NCBI RefSeq assembly: GCF_947242115.1
Contig: NC_074711.1
Location: forward strand, 192,501-256,500
Length of the DNA: 64,000 bases
From: Biomphalaria glabrata
Taxonomy: Eukaryota > Mollusca > Gastropoda > Planorbidae
Direction of reading: 5' to 3'
Positions 1-10,515 of the stretch are shown here, in pieces. Below the pieces are notes generated by a model. That model searched no databases and was not told where the DNA came from. It saw nothing but the letters and a program-made list of their open reading frames with translations. Position 1 is the first letter of the stretch, and the number at the start of each line of letters is the position of its first letter. The position numbers and the translations under genes were made by a program.

Positions 1-93
1 TAGAAAGTGTGGCTAGCATTCTGGTAAGATATTTTATTAATAATTAGAAATTAAATTAAATTTTATTTAATGATATTAAATTTCTTTTTTAAG

Positions 94-566
94 AATTATG
101 GTCCATTTTTTCCCCATTTGTGTACAAAGAAGGAAGACAGAGAGATGGAAAGACATCAAAGAATGGGCAGGTCTGCCAAGAAATGGTTTATCCAGGGCTA
201 AGTACAGAGAGGAATATAGAAGGGCTGTTGACAGATCTTGTGTGGTGCCCCCATGGTTCAACAGACTAATTGATTGGTAATGGTAAGAATTTAATGTATT
301 TTTAAAAAAAAATTGTGTTAATTACATTAAGGGACTTAATCAGTCTTTTTTTATTTCCAGAAAATAATACCAGGGTTATGCTCCTTTGACCATTGAGTTC
401 CAGGATGAAGAATGAAAGACAGAGAGCAATGTGAAGACATGAAAGAATGGGCAGGTCTGCCATGAAATTGTTTATCCAGGGCTAAGTACAGAGAGGAATA
501 TAGAAGGGCTGTTGACAGATCTTGTGTGGTGCCCCCATGGCTCAACAGACTGATTGATAGGTAATG
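94..566 (+). pseudogene. Two LINE ORF2 C-terminus cassettes with splice-like edges (copy A)
   Basis: Two tandem units (94-282 and 361-566) encode a degenerate peptide with the core WKDIKEWAGL, then REEYRRAVDRSCVVPP and NRLID. This resembles the C-terminal tail of non-LTR retrotransposon endonuclease-reverse transcriptases (pattern RWEDNIKEWTGL...REEWR...VVPQ...RLRD). The second unit has an in-frame TGA after the GLP motif. Each unit is preceded by a pyrimidine-rich tract ending in AG (TTTTATTTCCAG before 361) and followed by a donor-like GTAATGGTAAG. There is no continuous reading frame across both. They could be chance LINE 3' fragments, exonised fragments, or non-coding RNA exons; I cannot decide from sequence alone. 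Confidence 0.6.
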
Positions 567-784
567 GTAAGAATTTAATGTATTTTGTAAAAAAAATGGT
601 GTTAATTACATTAAGGGACTTTATCACTCTTTTTTTAATTTTTACATTCATTTAATGTAATTATTTTATACAGTAATATATGATTTTTATCTTGGTAAAT
701 CATTTAAATATATATCCTGCTAATCAAACCAAAGAATCTTCTCAATACTTATTTAAAAATTTTAATTTTGTCTACATGTAACAA

Positions 785-1303
785 ATGTTTAACGAAAAGA
801 AATGTACACTGTCCAGCATTGATTATTTAAAACTGGGATTCATTCCTTCCTTGTCAAACAAGCCGTTGCCTAAGTGACTTTTTTAAAATAATGATACGAA
901 ACCAATTGCTAGAGGATCATCTGAGACAATGTCACCCTAACAAAATAGATAAAGATTTAAAAATTTTCTAGCACTCAAAGATAAAGTTAAGAATAGACCC
1001 ACACAATCTCACTTCAACATCATATATATATATAGAGAAGATGTTGGTTTGTGAGCATCTTACAATATCTCTTTACTTATAGCAAAATATGGAAACATAG
1101 GTAAAACATTGATTTTACCAGCCGTTGTAGTTGTGAAAACTGTTTTACACACACCTACATCTGATATTATTAAAAGAATTTCTTTAAACAAAAATACAGT
1201 TCAAGGGCACATCGGTGGCATGAGTTATCAAATTAAAAGCTTCTTATGTGATTCTTTGCAAAGGAAATATATACAGTTTGGGATCAGTTTGGAACTAGTG
1301 GCG
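785..1303 (+). pseudogene. Decayed hAT transposase N-terminus (ZBED5/SCAND3-like), copy A
   Basis: From an ATG at 785 one frame reads SIDYLKLGFIPSLSNKPLPK and stops where the first zinc-finger cysteine is expected. From 891 a second frame gives MIRNQLLEDHLRQCHPNK, the histidine half of a BED-type zinc finger. From about 1040 a third frame gives ASYNISLLIAK, then TLILPAV, VLHTPTSDIIKRISL and NTVQ. These match the order seen in hAT transposases and their domesticated ZBED5/SCAND3-like relatives, where the region precedes the catalytic RNase H-like core. At least two frame changes and two or more stops are visible. The reading breaks off around FGISLEL just before a GC-richer repeat, so the catalytic core is missing. 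Family assignment is from memory of conserved motifs. Confidence 0.7.
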
Positions 1304-1550
1304 TCACAGGCTCTGATGGGGTGTAGCGCTGTGTGCTGTAAACTGCCTAGGGGTTGCCAGCTCCTTATTTTTCCTCAGGGTTGACCCACGACAGCTTTCC
1401 CATGTTTGGGAATAGTTGCAAGGCAGCAGATTTTTAAATTCAGTTTTCCTTCTGCTATGTGGCTAATGAGCTCTTCCTGCTTGAAGCCTACTGGCTAAGG
1501 CGCCAGTTACTCGCCTTCGTCCCTTCCCCTTTAGTGAAAACAATTCGGCG
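1304..1550. repeat. GC-richer interspersed repeat fragment, copy A
   Basis: This block is richer in G+C than its surroundings and truncates the hAT transposase reading. Its second half (GGCTAATGAGCTC at 1461, then GGCGCCAG, then CGCCTTC, then ACACGAGAA near 1567) matches in order a block at 17186-17300 (GGCTGACGAGCTCC, GGCGCC, CGCCTTCACC, ACACGAGAA). Two diverged copies in one window indicate a dispersed repeat family. I do not recognise it, and no coding frame extends through it. Confidence 0.55.
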
Positions 1551-1880
1551 GACACGTGAAAGATACACGAGAAACTCTTTGCGAAAACTTTTACAATGAT
1601 ACTTAAAACAAATTAATTAATTAATATTTATTGTTTGAATGTCTTCTTTATAGAATGTATGAAACATGACATCCATAGGAACAGATGATAAGCCTGGGTA
1701 AAAAAACATTTCCAGTGTGTTTGATGATTCCAGCAATACATATTAAATTGGTTAAATTTGAATTTTATCAATAAAAATGAGTTATTATTTAATACTTTAT
1801 ATGTATTTTTAAATAGCATTTTACTCTTCAACTCACTAAAATTAGAAATTAGTTTTCAAATAAATTGCAAAAAAAAAAGC
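1551..1880. other. AT-rich stretch, probable 3' part of the old hAT element (copy A)
   Basis: This is AT-rich non-coding DNA between the GC-richer block and the first hAT-type end at about 1881-1960. If the transposase relic and that end belong to one element, this is its 3' untranslated part, but no matching 5' terminus was found. A 67-codon minus-strand frame here has composition-driven content (N, F, K, L) and is not a credible gene. The equivalent in copy B is about 7325-7654. Confidence 0.4.
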
Positions 1881-2272
1881 AATATAAGTTAAGCAGGGGG
1901 TCTACCAAAAAGCAGAAAACATGGCAAGGGGTCTACGAAACAAAAAAGTTTGGAAACCACTGGTCTACAGTGAAGTCAGTCCCGCGATAGTAAATTCTCA
2001 AAAAAAAAAAAAAAAAAAAAATTTAAAACAAAATTTATCTTAAAAAATTTAAAAAAAAAAAATATCTAAAAAAAAATTTATCTAAAAAAAAAAAATTATC
2101 TAAAAAAAATTTAAAAAAAAAAAAAAAAAAATCAAAAAAAAAAAAAAATTTAAAAAAAAAAAAAAAATTAAAAAAAAAAAAATTAAAAAAAAAAAAATTT
2201 TATAAAAAAAAAAAAAAAAAAAAAATTTACTAAAAAAAAAAAAAAAAAGAAAAAAATTAAAAAAAAAATAAA

Positions 2273-2307
<35 letters not shown>

Positions 2308-2494
2308 ACTAAATTTTTGGGAACCACTGGTCTACAGTGAAGTCAGTCCTGGGATAGTGAATTCTCAAAAAAAAAAAAAAAATTTAAAACAAAAATTTAT
2401 TTAAAGAAATTAAAAACAAAAAAAAATTTATCTAAAAAAAAAAAATTGAAAAAAAAAAAAATTAAAAAAAAAAAATTTTTTATAAAAAAAACAT

Positions 2495-2540
<46 letters not shown>

Positions 2541-2903
2541 AATTTTGGGAACCACTGGTCTACAGTGAAGTCAGTCCCAAGATAGTCAATTCTCGAAAAA
2601 AAAAAAAAAAAAAAAGAAAATTTTAAAAAAAATTATAAAAATTTTTTTATAAAAGTTTGGGAACCACTGGTCTACAGTGAAGTCAGTACCGGGAAAGTCA
2701 ATTCTCGAAAAAAAAAAAAAAATTAAAAAAAAAAAAAAAAAATTATCTAAAAAAAATACAAAAAAAAATAAAAATTAAAATTAAAAAAAATTTATCTAAA
2801 AAAAAAATACAAAAAAAAAAAAATATAAGTTAAGCAGGAGTTCTACCGAAAAGCAGAAAACATGGCAAGGGGTCTACGAGACAAAAAAGTTTGGGAACCA
2901 CTG
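1881..2903. repeat. A-tract array punctuated by hAT-type terminal segments (copy A)
   Basis: The block opens and closes with an approximately 80-bp direct repeat that runs from AATATAAGTTAAGCAGG to TTTGGGAACCACTG. Read on the minus strand it starts CAGTGGTTCCCAAACTTTT, a typical hAT terminus. Between these copies the punctuating segment (GGGAACCACTGGTCTACAG, then GAAGTCAGTCC, then GATAGT, then AATTCTC) occurs around 1949, 2318, 2543 and 2656. The segments are separated by long A tracts interrupted by short T, ATTT or TTATC islands, giving variable units of about 110 to 370 bp. The final end is followed by CTCTAGAT. A long minus-strand poly-F frame here is an artefact of the A tracts. Confidence 0.75.
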
Positions 2904-4085
2904 CTCTAGATCTACATATTTAATATTAGAATCATCATTAGAGTTTGTCTAGTAGAGTCTAAAAAAGAATGTATAGATTACTATAGTCCTAGTATTCTAG
3001 ATTATTAGTCTTGATCTAACTAAAAATTTTCAATAAATATTCTGGATTTCTTCAGCTTGGTCCATGTCGATCCTATCGTCTTTGCCTTATGGTCTACCGT
3101 TCTTCTGTTTTCTTTGCTTTGAAATCTAGATTGACTAGATCTACACAATGTCAATATAATTTCTAGATCTATATATCTAAGACTAATTAGTATGGGCTTA
3201 ATATTACTGTATTATTTAGTTTAACTACAATTTTTCAGGTCAGCAGCATTACAGTAAGCACTGGTACAGCGTACCGGCACTTTTTTCAATGCAGCGAAAA
3301 AGTTACTTTTGTATTTTAAAGTTTATTATTTATTTATTAGTTGTTAAAAGGCAATCCATCACTGAGCTCCGGCACCTATTTCTTTACAAAAAAGCACTGA
3401 TTACCTGTATATTCTTTAACAATAACGGTTTACTATTCTCAGGAATTAGTCATTCAAAAGACGGTGAGGAAAAGAATGGTCGACAAACCTTGTGTGGTGC
3501 CTTAACAGTCCAACAGACTAAGGGATAGATAAAGGTGAATTTAATTTATATCTTGATCTATATAAGTTGATTTACTGGACTAAAAATCTAGATATTGGTA
3601 AAACTTTGCTATTCTATTCTAAATCTAGTGTGACATTCCATATTTTTTATTCTGATTTTAGATAGATCTTGATTAGATCTAGATCCCATATGTATAGGAC
3701 TTAGCACTAGATCTCTAGAAATTATTGTATATGATGCTAGATCTAGAAAATCTAGACTTGATCATAGAACTCTTCAAGAAAAATAATGTGCTAACCTAGA
3801 CAGATCTCTTGAATTACATTGTAAATTATCTTGTTGAATTATCTCCACCACCTTCAGTCAATAGACAACTATGGCTCATACGAGAACAAGAGCCTCTGCG
3901 TTGGCATCGACTATTTTCCAATCCTTTCTGTTCAGCTTCATCCATATTAAAATACATTTTAAAGGTTTTTATTACTTAATAGAAAAGATCTAGAATTTTA
4001 ATAAGAATCTAGTCTATCTAGATCTAAAATTCTAGATCCACCCAATTTTATGTATACAAGTAGTATGGGTGTAGGATTGGCTTAA
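2904..4085. other. TCTAGATC-rich AT-rich stretch (copy A)
   Basis: Words such as TCTAGATC, CTAGATCTA and TAGATCTAGA occur at high density here and in the copy B equivalent (8626-10515). Apart from the short cassette at 3443-3534, nothing coding or structured is recognised. The 79-codon frame starting at 3289 overlaps the cassette and has no recognisable domain. Confidence 0.6.
3443..3534 (+). pseudogene. Shortened, diverged member of the cassette family (copy A)
   Basis: After a pyrimidine-rich stretch ending TTCTCAG at 3442, the sequence holds a TGTGTGGTGCC segment and CCAACAGACTA that match the 3' half of the LINE-tail cassettes. It ends at a donor-like AAGGTGAAT. The 5' half of the cassette, including the WKDIKEW region, is absent or unrecognisable. 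No protein function is implied. Confidence 0.4.
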
Positions 4086-5240
4086 TATAATAGTGAACAA
4101 ATAGATGCTATCTTACTAGATTTTTCTAAGGCTTTTGACAAAGTTCACCACCATAGTTTGCTTAAAAAATTAAAATATTTCGGCATTAATGGTCCACTGC
4201 ATCAGTGGATTAAGGACTTTCTGATAGGGAGAGAACAAACTGTAATAATAAATGGCTCTAAATCAACACCGATAACAGTAAACTCAGGTGTACCTCAAGG
4301 AACAGTCTTGGGTCCATTACTATTTTTAATTTACATAAATGATTTACCAAATTGCATTACTTCAGGAACAAAAGTCAGATTATTTGCAGACGATTGCATA
4401 ATATATAGAACAATAAAAACAACACAAGACACAGATATTTTACAAAGAGAATTAGATGAATTACAGAAATGGGAATCAAATTGACAGAAAAATGTCAGTT
4501 GTTAAGAGTAACAAAAAAACTAAAACAAATTAATTCCACTTATCTTATTCATGGCAAACCAGTAACACAGACTAAAAACACAAAATACCTAGGTGTTATA
4601 ATAAATGAAAAACTGTCATGGAATTCACATATTGATGAAACTACAAAAAAATCAAACAAAGCATTAAGATTTATTAAAAGAAATTTCTATAAATCAAATA
4701 AGAACATAAAACTAAAATGTTATTTAAAACTTTGGTTAGGCCAATAATAGAATATGCATCCTCCGTTTGGGACCCCTCAACTCAAGAAAACATTAAGAAA
4801 CTAGAACAGACACAAAATAGAGCAGTGCGATTCATAACAAATGAATATTCACATTTGACTAGAGTAACACCTTTAGTAAAATCACTAAATTTAGAAAGTC
4901 TTCAGGACAGAAGGCTCAAAAGTAAAGTAGCAATCATACATAAAACACTGAACCATAATCTTCAAATACAAAAACAAAATTTAATAAAATACTCTGAAAG
5001 ACACAAAGATAAAGGCACATTCCTCATCCCATATGCTAGGACAAATTTGTACAAATACTCCTTCTTCCCTAGTGCTATTAGAGCATGGAATGGGTTGCCT
5101 GAGCTAGCCAGGAAAACCAGTGACTTGGCAGAATTTAAGTCATTGGTTAATATGCATGACTAAATGTTTGACGTGTAGGACGTAATCATCTTCTTTTTTG
5201 AAGTAACGTCTGTATTATATAAGATAAGAAGATAATAGTA
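4086..5240 (+). pseudogene. 5'-truncated non-LTR retrotransposon reverse transcriptase (copy A)
   Basis: This is a LINE relic covering the palm of the reverse transcriptase to the end of ORF2. The first frame has motif A LLDFSKAFDKVHH, motif B SGVPQGTVLGPLL and the catalytic box FADD (about 4386). A frame change near 4480 leads to EKCQLLRV and KYLGVIINEKLSWNSHI (thumb region). A second, near 4710-4730, where two extra T bases appear after TGTTAT, leads to LVRPIIEYASSVWDP and the conserved tail ending AWNGLPELA. Translation ends at 5163, followed by a tail that includes GAAGTAACGTCTGTATTATA. The endonuclease and the start of the RT are missing, the usual 5' truncation. The motifs fit the CR1/Jockey/I group; I cannot place the clade. 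No clear target duplication was found. Confidence 0.9.
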
Positions 5241-5867
5241 TTTATCTTGAATCAGTTTGTTAATCTACATTATATGGGTATGATAGTTGTACATCTTCTA
5301 CTAGATCAAGTTAAATATAGCTATCCTTTTCTAGATGTAATGTGAAATTGTATCTGATAGTATTTTTCATTCTTAGGTAGATCTTGATTACACTGCCTGG
5401 TTTTGTGGATTGCACGAGATGGTTGACACAATGATCTGAAGTTCAAACTGCCATTTTCTACTGTCTGCTGCAAGATCTTGGCTGGAATGTAAAAGGAATG
5501 TCCAAAATATTTAAATGACAAACAGGATGGGAACTGATAATGAGGAATGTATGTCCAGTTTTTTTTGTTTTTTTTTTTAAATACAGATATGAAAGATGAC
5601 ATTACCCTAACTTAGAGTCATAGGAGTTTCATTAATTTATTTACTCAGATGCTGAAACAGACATCTGGCATATTCCTATAATCAGTATCATGGCCTTTGT
5701 ATACAACAAAATTGATTGGAACTCCTAGACTAGAAATATAATTCAAGATTTAAATAAGGCACTGGTCATAGTTTTAGAAAGTGTGGCTAGCATTCTGGTA
5801 AGATATTTTATTAATAATTAGAAATTAAATTAAATTTTATTTAATGATATTAAATTTCTTTTTTAAG

Positions 5868-6340
5868 AATTATGGTCCATTTTTTCCCCATTTGTGTACA
5901 AAGAAGGAAGACAGAGAGATGGAAAGACATCAAAGAATGGGCAGGTCTGCCAAGAAATGGTTTATCCAGGGCTAAGTACAGAGAGGAATATAGAAGGGCT
6001 ATTGACAGATCTTGTGTGGTGCCCCCATGGTTCAACAGACTAATTGATTGGTAATGGTAAGAATTTAATGTATTTTTAAAAAAAAATTGTGTTAATTACA
6101 TTAAGGGACTTAATCAGTCTTTTTTTATTTCCAGAAAATAATACCAGGGTTATGCTCCTTTGACCATTGAGTTCCAGGATGAAGAATGAAAGACAGAGAG
6201 CAATGTGAAGACATGAAAGAATGGGCAGGTCTGCCATGAAATTGTTTATCCAGGGCTAAGTACAGAGAGGAATATAGAAGGGCTGTTGACAGATCTTGTG
6301 TGGTGCCCCCATGGTTCAACAGACTGATTGATAGGTAATG
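5868..6340 (+). pseudogene. Two LINE ORF2 C-terminus cassettes with splice-like edges (copy B)
   Basis: This is the copy B counterpart, with units at 5868-6056 and 6135-6340. It differs from copy A by only a couple of substitutions, for example GGCTATTGAC here against GGCTGTTGAC in A. The AG before and GTAAG after each unit are unchanged, and the TGA within the second unit is shared with copy A, so it predates the duplication. Confidence 0.6.
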
Positions 6341-6558
6341 GTAAGAATTTAATGTATTTTGTAAAAAAAATGGTGTTAATTACATTAAGGGACTTTATCA
6401 CTCTTTTTTTAATTTTTACATTCATTTAATGTAATTATTTTATACAGTAATATATGATTTTTATCTTGGTAAATCATTTAAATATATATCCTGCTAATCA
6501 AACCAAAGAATCTTCTCAATACTTATTTAAAAATTTTAATTTTGTCTACATGTAACAA

Positions 6559-7077
6559 ATGTTTAACGAAAAGAAATGTACACTGTCCAGCATTGATTAT
6601 TTAAAACTGGGATTCATTCCTTCCTTGTCAAACAAGCCGTTGCCTAAGTGACTTTTTTAAAATAATGATACGAAACCAATTGCTAGAGGATCATCTGAGA
6701 CAATGTCACCCTAACAAAATAGATAAAGATTTAAAAATTTTCTAGCACTCAAAGATAAAGTTAAGAATAGACCCACACAATCTCACTTCAACATCATATA
6801 TATATATAGAGAAGATGTTGGTTTGTGAGCATCTTACAATATCTCTTTACTTATAGCAAAATATGGAAACATAGGTAAAACATTGATTTTACCAGCCGTT
6901 GTAGTTGTGAAAACTGTTTTACACACACCTACATCTGATATTATTAAAAGAATTTCTTTAAACAAAAATACAGTTCAAGGGCACATCGGTGGCATGAGTT
7001 ATCAAATTAAAAGCTTCTTATGTGATTCTTTGCAAAGGAAATATATACAGTTTGGGATCAGTTTGGAACTAGTGGCG
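6559..7077 (+). pseudogene. Decayed hAT transposase N-terminus, copy B
   Basis: This is identical in layout to 785-1303 and offset by 5774: the same ATG, the same loss of the zinc-finger cysteines, the same stop before ASYNISLLIAK and the same truncation after FGISLEL. Because the lesions are shared, the transposase was dead before the segmental duplication. It is a relic with no expected activity. Confidence 0.7.
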
Positions 7078-7324
7078 TCACAGGCTCTGATGGGGTGTAG
7101 CGCTGTGTGCTGTAAACTGCCTAGGGGTTGCCAGCTCCTTATTTTTCCTCAGGGTTGACCCACGACAGCTTTCCCATGTTTGGGAATAGTTGCAAGGCAG
7201 CAGATTTTTAAATTCAGTTTTCCTTCTGCTATGTGGCTAATGAGCACTTCCTGCTTGAAGCCTACTGGCTAAGGCGCCAGTTACTCGCCTTCGTCCCTTC
7301 CCCTTTAGTGAAAACAGTTCGGCG
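7078..7324. repeat. GC-richer interspersed repeat fragment, copy B
   Basis: This is the copy B counterpart of 1304-1550. It differs by GAGCACTTCC where copy A has GAGCTCTTCC and by AACAGTTCGG where copy A has AACAATTCGG. Confidence 0.55.
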
Positions 7325-7654
7325 GACACGTGAAAGATACACGAGAAACTCTTTGCGAAAACTTTTACAATGATACTTAAAACAAATTAATTAATTAATA
7401 TTTATTGTTTGAATGTCTTCTTTATAGAATGTATGAAACATGACATCCATAGGAACAGATGATAAGCCTGGGTAAAAAAACATTTCCAGTGTGTTTGATG
7501 ATTCCAGCAATACATATTAAATTGGTTAAATTTGAATTTTATCAATAAAAATGAGTTATTATTTAATACTTTATATGTATTTTTAAATAGCATTTTACTC
7601 TTCAACTCACTGAAATTAGAAATTAGTTTTCAAATAAATTGCAAAAAAAAAAGC

Positions 7655-7968
7655 AATATAAGTTAAGCAGGGGGTCTACCAAAAAGCAGAAAACATGGCA
7701 AGGGGTCTACGAAACAAAAAAGTTTGGGAACCACTGGTCTACAGTGAAGTCAGTCCCGCGATAGTGAATTCTCAAAAAAAAAAAAAAAAAAAAAATTTAA
7801 AACAAAATTTATCTTAAAAAATTTAAAAAAAAAAAAAATTATCTAAAAAAAAAAAAAAAATTTATCTTTATTAAAAAAAAAAAAAAAAATTATCTAAAAA
7901 AATTTAAAAAAAAAAAAAAAAAAAAATCAAAAAAAAAAAAAAAAATTAAAAAAAAAAAAATTAAAAAA

Positions 7969-8012
<44 letters not shown>

Positions 8013-8249
8013 AAAAAAAAAAAGAAAAAAAAAAAAAACTAAAAAAAAAAAAAAGAAAAAAAAAAAAAAAAAAATTTTATAAAAAAAAAAAAAAAAAAAA
8101 ATTTACTAAATGTTTGGGAACCACTGGTCTACAGTGAAGTCAGTCCTGGGATAGTGAATTCTCAAAAAAAAAAAAAAACAAAAATTTAAAACAAAAATTT
8201 ATTTAAAGAAATTAAAAAAAACAAAAATTTATCTAAAAAAAAAAAATTG

Positions 8250-8280
<31 letters not shown>

Positions 8281-8625
8281 AATTTTAGGAACCACTGGTT
8301 TACAGTGAAGTCAGTCCCAAGATAGTCAATTCTCGAAAAAAAAAAAAAAATAAAAAAAATTTTAAAATTTTTTTATAAAAGTTTGGGAACCACTGGTCTA
8401 CAGTGAAGTCAGTACCGGGATAGTCAATTCTCGAAAAAAAAAAAATTAAAAAAAAAAAAAAAAATTATCTAAAAAAAAATAAAAAAAAAATAAAAATAAA
8501 AATTAAAAAAAATTTATCTAAAAAAAAAATACAAAAAAAAAAAAATATAAGTTAAGCAGGGGTTCTACCGAAAAGCAGAAAACATGGCAAGGGGTCTACG
8601 AGACAAAAAAGTTTGGGAACCACTG
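7655..8625. repeat. A-tract array punctuated by hAT-type terminal segments (copy B)
   Basis: This has the same organisation as 1881-2903, but the A-tract stretches differ in length and internal punctuation. Flanking DNA is nearly identical between copies, so the A tracts are changing much faster than their surroundings, as expected for slippage-prone homopolymers. They may also contain assembly error. Confidence 0.75.
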
Positions 8626-8862
8626 CTCTAGATCTACATATTTAATATTAGAATCATTATTAGAGTTTGTCTAGTAGAGTCTAGAAAAGAATGTATAGAT
8701 TACTATAGTCCTAGTATTCTAGATTATTAGTCTAGATCTAACTAAAAATTTTCAATAAATATTCTGGATTTCTTCAGCTTGGTCCATGTCGATCCTATCG
8801 TCTTTGCCTTATGGTCCACCGTTCTTCTGTTTTCTTTGCTTTGAAATCTAGATTGACTAGAT

Positions 8863-9551
8863 CAGTGATGCCCAAACTACGGCCCGCGGGCCAGATCCGG
8901 CCCGCAACGTGGTTCCATCCGGCCCGCCGAAACGTCGGCACTATGTGTAGAAATCTACCTTCCAAACAAAAAAAAAAAAAAAAGGTTGAAAAAATGTATC
9001 TTTACCTACGTTTGGGCCCTCACTTTTTTCTCTCATGGATTGGTACCATGAACTTTAACATTTGTGTGTTTATGAAATGGGACTCTGAATGTAGAATCTA
9101 CCAGGACAAGTTAGCAGATCTTTACTTTTTTTTTTTTGTTGTTGAACATGATAATAAGCCAACATATTTATTTTGTAAAGAAAGTGTGGCTGTTTAATAA
9201 AACAACTTAAAAACGGCATTATAAAATAAATATGGTGGCATTCTTGGTTTGAGTCGCGAATAAAAAATTGTTAAATACTATGCTTAGATATTGGAGGATA
9301 TTTATCAAAAAGAGACCACAACATGAGCCAGTGTTGCTCACATTTAAGTAGAGAATGTAACCTATTGTCTGACGCGTAAAAAAATATAATTGTCAAATAA
9401 CCTAATAATTAAGTGTCAAATCCATAGGTTTCTACCAAAATAGTTTCAGAACAATTTTATTTTATTTTTATAACTTTTCGTTCATGTGGCCCGCGAGATG
9501 AGTGTTGGAAATTATAATGGCCCGCAGGTAAAATTAGGTTGGGCATCACTG
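8863..9551. mobile_element. Non-autonomous hAT-like DNA transposon with 8-bp target duplication
   Basis: The element begins CAGTGATGCCCAAACTA and its far end, read in reverse complement, begins CAGTGATGCCCAACCTA: 17 bases with one mismatch. GC-rich subterminal words (GGCCCGCGGGCC near the left end, GGCCCGCAGG near the right) are typical of hAT termini. It is flanked by GACTAGAT at 8855-8862 and 9552-9559, a perfect 8-bp target duplication, the hAT hallmark. Copy A has the same site with a single GACTAGAT at 3133-3140 and no insertion, so the boundaries are directly confirmed. At 689 bp it cannot encode a transposase; a 128-codon frame that begins in flanking DNA and crosses the left end is a chance frame. 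Confidence 0.92.
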
Positions 9552-9861
9552 GACTAGATCTACACAATTTCAATATAATTTCTAGATCTATATATCTAAG
9601 ACTAATTAGTATGGGCTTAATATTACTGTATTATTTAGTTTAACTACAATTTTTCAGGTCAGCAGAATTACAGTAAGCACTGGTACAGTGTACCGGCACT
9701 TTTTTCAATGCAGCGAAAAAGTTACTTTTGTATTTTTAAGTTTATTATTTATTTATTAGTTGTTAAAAGGCAATCCATCACTGAGCTCCGGCACCTATTT
9801 CTTTACAAAAAAGCACTGATTACCTGTATATTCTTTAACAATAACGGTTTACTATTCTCAG

Positions 9862-9953
9862 GAATTAGTCATTCAAAAGACGGTGAGGAAAAGAATGGTC
9901 GACAAATCTTGTGTGGTGCCTTAACAGTCCAACAGACTAAGGGATAGATAAAG
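9862..9953 (+). pseudogene. Shortened, diverged member of the cassette family (copy B)
   Basis: This is the copy B counterpart of 3443-3534, offset by 6419 because of the upstream hAT insertion and A-tract length changes. It differs from copy A by a C to T change in the ACAAATCTTGTG segment, which makes it closer to the main cassettes. Both splice-like edges are kept. Confidence 0.4.
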
Positions 9954-10515
9954 GTGAATTTAATTTATATCTTGATCTATATAAGTTGATTTACTGGACT
10001 AAAAATCTAGATATTGGTAAAACTTTGCTATTCTATTCTAAATCTAGTGTGACATTCCATATTTTTTATTCTGATTTTAGATAGATCTTGATTAGATCTA
10101 GTGATCATCTAGATCCCATATGTATAGGACTTAGCACTAGATCTCTAGAAATTATTGTATATGATGCTAGATCTAGAAAATCTAGACTTGATCATAGAAA
10201 TCTTCAAGAAAAATAATGAACTAACCTAGACAGATCTCTTGAATTACATTGTAAATCATCTTGTTGAATTATCTCCACCACCTTCAGTCAATAGACAACT
10301 ATGGCTCATACGAGAACAAGAGCCTCTGCGTTGGCATCGATTATTTTCCAATCCTTTCTGTTCAGCTTCATCCATATTAAAATACATTTTAAAGGTTTTT
10401 ATTACTTAATAGAAAAGATCTAGAATTTTAATAAGAATCTAGTCTATCTAGATCTAAAATTCTAGATCCACCCAATTTTATGTATACAAGTAGTATGGGT
10501 GTAGGATTGGCTTAA

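Larger units (their letters stand above)
1..5774 (+). repeat. Segmental tandem duplication, copy A
   Basis: The sequence from base 1 recurs from base 5775 in the same orientation at an offset of 5774. By eye the first 1.9 kb of the two copies differ at only about five or six substitutions, so the duplication looks recent. The copy contains two LINE-derived exon-like cassettes, a decayed hAT transposase, a GC-richer repeat, an A-rich array, a TCTAGATC-rich stretch and a truncated LINE reverse transcriptase. The window begins inside the repeated sequence, so more copies may lie to the left. Of the unlabelled parts, 567-784 and 5240-5774 are AT-rich with nothing I recognise. Confidence 0.95.

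Noticed and set aside
1628-1831. Minus-strand 67-codon frame kept in both copies
   Set aside because: Both copies are recent duplicates, so conservation means nothing; composition fits AT-rich non-coding DNA.
2100-2327. Minus-strand frame rich in phenylalanine
   Set aside because: It is the translation of A-tract DNA; no start context, no domain, and lengths vary between the duplicate copies.
5321-5602. Minus-strand 93-codon frame kept in both copies
   Set aside because: No recognisable domain; conserved only through the recent duplication.
8811-9197. 128-codon plus-strand frame
   Set aside because: It begins outside and crosses the left end of the 689-bp hAT-like element, so it cannot be a real gene of either.
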